From contig JAEENF010000274.1 of the NCBI GenBank assembly GCA_016283605.1, positions 1 through 7,835 of the forward strand: a stretch of DNA of 7,835 nt. Direction: 5' to 3'. A model generated the notes under the pieces. That model made no database searches and was not told the DNA's origin. It saw nothing but the letters and a program-made list of their open reading frames with translations. A program made the position numbers and the translations under genes. How positions within the stretch are numbered: position 1 is the stretch's first letter; each line of letters opens with the position of its first letter. Below, piece by piece: positions 5,145-7,835 of this stretch. The stretch comes from Prevotella sp. Lineage in GTDB: Bacteria; Bacteroidota; Bacteroidia; Bacteroidales; Bacteroidaceae.

Positions 5145-5170
5145 TCAGCCCAAAATTTTGGCTGATTTTT
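5145..5170 (+). terminator. Second terminator-like hairpin
   Basis: TCAGCC (5145-5150) pairs with GGCTGA (5160-5165) around CAAAATTTT, followed directly by TTTTT (5166-5170). It could back up the stronger terminator upstream or end a read-through transcript before the toxin-antitoxin promoter. Confidence 0.5.
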
Positions 5171-5177
5171 GTGAAAA

Positions 5178-5224
5178 AAGGACGGGTCCTTACGTTATAA
5201 CAGAAGAACCGTCGCCTTGTTATA
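5178..5224 (+). promoter_or_regulatory. Dyads upstream of the toxin-antitoxin promoter
   Basis: AAGGAC-GG-GTCCTT (5178-5191) is a perfect dyad with a 2-base centre. GTTATAAC (5194-5201) is a perfect palindrome, and its first six bases recur at 5219-5224. They lie 25-70 bases upstream of the -33 box, a possible site for antitoxin autoregulation, although operators usually overlap the promoter. No other gene is evident in 5090-5305. Confidence 0.3.
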
Positions 5225-5248
5225 CTTGATTGTTTTTTTTCATATTTG

Positions 5249-5279
5249 TTTGTTTATTCGGAGTTTTTTCTTAATTTTG
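5249..5279 (+). promoter_or_regulatory. Perfect Bacteroidetes promoter for the toxin-antitoxin operon
   Basis: TTTG at 5249-5252, a 19-base spacer and TAATTTTG at 5272-5279 match the consensus TTTG-N19-TAnnTTTG exactly. The transcript would start near 5286, about 20 bases before the antitoxin ATG. Confidence 0.8.
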
Positions 5280-5305
5280 CAGCGGAATCAATAAATAATT
5301 GGCTT

Positions 5306-5557
5306 ATGACAACATTTGCATTAAACAATTTGTGGGCATATCTGCAGGGGCTTTCGCTCTCGCAGAGCGATCGTGAGTGGCTGGCCAACAAGCTGATTAT
5401 GCCTAAGGAAACCCGCTCGGCTGAGGATGATAATGCTCGTCTGGATGAAGCATTAAAGAAGTTCAGTGGCGACTTCGGAGGCGCTGCTGATGCTATGACT
5501 GTCGCAGAAGAACTCCGACAGGGTGCAGAAATGGTTAAGGATGTAGATACCTGGTGA
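5306..5557 (+). CDS. Antitoxin of a VapC-type pair
   Basis: This 83-residue protein precedes the PIN toxin in the same transcript. I do not recognise a standard VapB fold (AbrB, RHH or Phd). It starts MTTFALNNLWAYLQGLSLS, an amphipathic N-terminal part, and continues QSDREWLANKLIMPKE and an acidic ARLDEALKKF helix, ending in an acidic, glycine-bearing tail. By analogy the C-terminal part binds and blocks the toxin, and the protein may repress its own promoter; neither is shown by sequence alone. I chose ATG 5306 over the longer in-frame start at 5246 because that start lies inside the promoter. The stop TGA (5555-5557) is two bases before the toxin ATG. Assignment rests mainly on position. 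Confidence 0.7.
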   Translation: MTTFALNNLWAYLQGLSLSQSDREWLANKLIMPKETRSAEDDNARLDEALKKFSGDFGGAADAMTVAEELRQGAEMVKDVDTW

Positions 5558-5559
5558 TT

Positions 5560-5964
5560 ATGAGTACACACAACACCTATCTCCTCGACACATGCATTTG
5601 CATTGCATTGCTTAAGAAAAGTCCAAGTGTGATCCAACATCTCAGAGAAGTTGGGACGCATAACTGCAAGATTTCTAACATAACGCTGGCAGAACTTTAT
5701 TTTGGTGCGTTCAAGTCTGGCAAAGAGAAACATTTCAACGACGTTTCCGAGATTTCCAAACTCTTCGAGAGATTTCCTATACAGTATACGCGTAAATACG
5801 GAGAAATACGCTGGGAACTCGAAAAGCAAGGGCTCCGTATTGGCGACATGGATATGTTCATTGCTGCGACAGCCCTCGAAGAAGATCTCATTCTGGTGAC
5901 TGGCAACGTTAAGCACTTTGAGCGAATACCAGGCCTGAAGATTGAGAATTGGATGACAGAATAA
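5560..5964 (+). CDS. VapC-like PIN-domain RNase toxin
   Basis: This 134-residue protein is a PIN-domain RNase. Its acidic residues sit where family members bind metal: Asp10 in YLLDTCICI, Glu45 in TLAELYFGA, and Asp96/Asp98 in GDMDMFIAATAL, followed by the conserved VTGNVKHF (113-120). The first motif reads DTC rather than the usual DTN or DTS, a minor variation. Family toxins cleave tRNA or rRNA and arrest growth; the target here is unknown. The start is ATG 5560 and it nearly touches the antitoxin stop, so the genes are translationally coupled. A GTG at 5554 is in frame but less likely. A strong hairpin terminator follows. Confidence 0.9.
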   Translation: MSTHNTYLLDTCICIALLKKSPSVIQHLREVGTHNCKISNITLAELYFGAFKSGKEKHFNDVSEISKLFERFPIQYTRKYGEIRWELEKQGLRIGDMDMFIAATALEEDLILVTGNVKHFERIPGLKIENWMTE

Positions 5965-5976
5965 AATTGAGTTTTG

Positions 5977-6004
5977 GTCCCGAAAAAATTTCGGGACTAA
6001 ATTT
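5977..6004. terminator. Terminator hairpin after the toxin
   Basis: GTCCCGAAA (5977-5985) and TTTCGGGAC (5989-5997) are a perfect 9-bp inverted repeat with a 3-base loop AAA. TAAATTTT follows on the plus strand, and the minus strand is flanked by CCAAAACTC. It can end the toxin transcript; because the next gene converges, it could also act leftwards. Confidence 0.85.
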
Positions 6005-6061
6005 TGCACAGAGGGTCAGGCGCTCGGCTCTGCCGCTTCGCTCGTCGAAGAACCTTGTGCA
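6005..6061. repeat. Short GC-rich element with inverted ends
   Basis: TGCACA (6005-6010) faces TGTGCA (6056-6061), with a few more pairs inward (AGG with CCT). The interior carries imperfect units GCTCGGCTCT and GCCGCTTCGCTCG, unlike the AT-rich flanks. It may be a small dispersed repeat. I see no coding potential. Confidence 0.4.
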
Positions 6062-6107
6062 CATGACAAAAAAACCGCCACACAATTTTCTCAAATGGTG
6101 CAGCGGA

Positions 6108-6149
6108 TAAACAATCTTAACCTATTAATGCTAACCTATTGATTGTTTA
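6108..6149. repeat. Inverted repeat enclosing two direct repeats
   Basis: TAAACAATC (6108-6116) and GATTGTTTA (6141-6149) form a 9-bp AT-rich inverted repeat. Its 24-base loop holds TAACCTATT twice (6118-6126 and 6132-6140). The right arm overlaps the stop codon of the DUF262/DUF1524 gene. It is too AT-rich to be a strong terminator. It could be a weak 3' end or a protein site. Confidence 0.5.
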
Positions 6150-7835
6150 ATAGTCATCCATATTATCAAACAGCGTGGCGTCGCTATCGCTTTCAGGAAC
6201 CAGTTCTATTTCCAGTTCTGAGGGAGAGATTCCAATCTCCTTAAATATATATAATAGGATCGCGCGCTTAGTCCTGGTACTATTCGATGACCAGATATAA
6301 CAGTTATCAGCCACGTAGCTATAATTCTCATTGGAATGGGCATGCAGGTTCAACTCCTTAGTGGCCAGATAGAGCATCTCTGTAGGCTTTTCTTTATAGA
6401 GCAACTTACAGACATCCACTAGCAAGTTCTTCCAAACGATATCCGGATGACGCTCACCATGAAGTCTGAATCCTGCAATCTTCCTACCCGTCAGTTCGAT
6501 ATCATCATCATCCAAAGACACGATTTCCAGTTCTTTCTCTAGTGGTACATAATCAGAAGAAATCATTGGCCATAGCTTTAGGAAATTGTTCATCAGTATC
6601 TCACCGCGTTCCTTCAACTCCGCTTCTGTCCATTGGGTATGCGTCTTGAGATAATTGCTGAGTTTAAAGGCAGAATCCTTATAGCCATACACAGTGATCT
6701 CTGTCTCAGCACCAGTATCACGATTCTTCTTCGTATAAGTATATCCGCCCCATTTCTCGCTATAAGCCCTGTTACTATAGTCCTGATTATAACCAGAGAG
6801 CGTCAGATTCGCAAACGTGTGCAAATACCTCTCCTTGATATCTTCTGCCTCAGGGCCAAGATCCAGCTTCCATTGAGGCGAAAGATGCTGAGGCATGATA
6901 TGCTCGATGGTAATCTTACCTTCGTTCATCTTCTCGATAATGGCATCATCATACTCCTTGCTATCAAGATTCTCCATACGCTCAAAAAGGAAAGTACGAT
7001 AACTTGATGGCAGTTTGTATATCTGTCTCTGCGGGAAGTTCTCCTTGATATTCGTATCAGAGGGGAACACACCAGTACCCTGTTTCTTCAGGAGTACAAA
7101 CTTCATGACCTCTGCATACGACACCTCAATCTCTTTGCCTCGTTTCTGATGCTCCTTGTAGATACGCATGATATCACTATGCAGCAGGGCAAATGTCTTA
7201 GCCATCACGTTTGCAGGCCATCCACAGATAATACGACGCGCCCAATAGTTCTCAATGACATCAAACACCTGATACTGCACATCCTCGCTCAACTCATGTT
7301 CACGCGCATAATCCAGGAATATCATATAGAAAGGCATACAGACATTAGAGCCTATACTTGCCAATTGTTTCAGCTTCTTATTGAGCTTGGCACTCTGTGT
7401 CTCACCTTTACCAGCCTCTCTATAGAAACGGGCAAATTTCAGCATATCAGCAAGTAGTTCCTCACGTGGAATGCTATGCTCCTCATCATACTGTTTGAAG
7501 TCGAAATAGAGATCTTCCAGTTTGCTGATAACCTTTTGCTTGATGGTAAGGTAGTCACGAATAAACATTGTAGGCTCGCCATCAGTAGCCTTCTCAATCT
7601 TACTCCAGTAAGAATAATAATACGTCTCCTGAATATCGGGTTTCTCCGACATCAGCAGATAATTCCTCACCTTATCAGCCTCTTCCAAATCCTTACCACA
7701 CGAGTTCAGGCTTTCGAAGATCAACTGAGGATTATCCTTGGAGTCCAGACAAATATCGATAACAATCAGTTTCTCTATCGCCTCTATCAGATCTTCAAAC
7801 GACAACTGCTTCTGAGCCTTGATGAGGTTATAGAA
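6147..7835 (-). CDS. DUF262/DUF1524 GmrSD-like protein, 3' part (runs off right edge)
   Basis: The visible 562 residues are the C-terminal part of a GmrSD/SspE-related protein; the N-terminal DUF262 motifs that bind nucleotide and substrate lie beyond the right edge. What shows is a LIFESLNSCGKDLEEADKVR block followed by NYLLM (about 39-62), typical of the end of DUF262. The middle is helical. A DUF1524 HNH-like nuclease centre EHIMPQHLSP (His312 is the expected key residue) lies at about 311-320, with ANLTLSGYNQDYSNRAYSEK (about 342-361) completing the motif. A C-terminal region of about 200 residues ends in an acidic tail. Relatives are type IV modification-dependent or phosphorothioate-dependent anti-phage nucleases; which applies cannot be told. 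The frame is open to the last base. The gene converges on the toxin operon. Confidence 0.88.
   Translation of the reverse strand, partial: FYNLIKAQKQLSFEDLIEAIEKLIVIDICLDSKDNPQLIFESLNSCGKDLEEADKVRNYLLMSEKPDIQETYYYSYWSKIEKATDGEPTMFIRDYLTIKQKVISKLEDLYFDFKQYDEEHSIPREELLADMLKFARFYREAGKGETQSAKLNKKLKQLASIGSNVCMPFYMIFLDYAREHELSEDVQYQVFDVIENYWARRIICGWPANVMAKTFALLHSDIMRIYKEHQKRGKEIEVSYAEVMKFVLLKKQGTGVFPSDTNIKENFPQRQIYKLPSSYRTFLFERMENLDSKEYDDAIIEKMNEGKITIEHIMPQHLSPQWKLDLGPEAEDIKERYLHTFANLTLSGYNQDYSNRAYSEKWGGYTYTKKNRDTGAETEITVYGYKDSAFKLSNYLKTHTQWTEAELKERGEILMNNFLKLWPMISSDYVPLEKELEIVSLDDDDIELTGRKIAGFRLHGERHPDIVWKNLLVDVCKLLYKEKPTEMLYLATKELNLHAHSNENYSYVADNCYIWSSNSTRTKRAILLYIFKEIGISPSELEIELVPESDSDATLFDNMDDY

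Noticed and set aside
5104..5166. Small rightward ORF MGTINAMMTAMIYFYSAQ ending in the hairpin
   Set aside because: Its stop lies in a terminator-like stem and it has no start signal or homolog that I know; likely chance.
5254..6009. 251-residue leftward ORF opposite the toxin-antitoxin genes
   Set aside because: Antisense shadow of two well-supported genes; it has no recognisable domain and reads through their promoter.
1..7835. CRISPR arrays, tRNA or rRNA genes
   Set aside because: No regularly spaced repeats of CRISPR length and no recognisable tRNA or rRNA signatures seen by eye.

Overview
The window looks like Bacteroidales chromosome, most likely Prevotella/Segatella or a close relative. 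Two near-canonical Bacteroidetes promoters (-7 box TAnnTTTG) support this, as do an HU-type protein of the class seen in this order, a DUF4248-type small protein, a DUF6371-type protein, and a 34-residue 'smalltalk'-like peptide between the HU gene and an amidase. These assignments are from memory of the families; no search was run.

Layout. (1) 1-1199: the start of a patatin-like phospholipase runs leftwards off the edge. Next come an AT-rich stretch with a possible frameshifted small membrane ORF, then an 85-codon leftward reading frame broken by an in-frame TGA. (2) 1200-3796: rightward genes for a RepA/RecA-like ATPase, a DUF6371-like protein and a DUF4248-like helix-turn-helix protein. 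A large three-part hairpin separates the first two genes. (3) 3797-5089: an HU gene with its own promoter, tandem operator-like repeats and a repeat-rich leader, followed by the unlisted smalltalk-like peptide and an overlapping T7-lysozyme-like amidase, closed by a strong terminator. (4) 5090-6004: a two-gene toxin-antitoxin operon (small antitoxin plus VapC-like PIN toxin) with a perfect TTTG-N19-TAATTTTG promoter and a near-perfect terminator. (5) 6005-7835: two small repeat structures, then the 3' part of a leftward DUF262/DUF1524 (GmrSD-like) gene, cut by the right edge.

How it may work together. Regions 2 and 3 resemble a recurring Bacteroidales module: ATPase, DUF6371, DUF4248, HU, smalltalk, amidase. 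The ATPase and the Toprim-like DUF6371 protein suggest DNA transactions. HU and the DUF4248 protein suggest DNA binding or regulation. The amidase cuts peptidoglycan but has no signal peptide of its own. The role of the module as a whole is not known to me. It lies next to a toxin-antitoxin pair and a probable anti-phage nuclease, so the right half reads as an accessory or defence hot spot. The least explained items are the smalltalk-like peptide (a lipoprotein-type signal sequence with almost no mature part), the REP-like hairpin inside the DUF6371-like gene, and the layered control region before HU.
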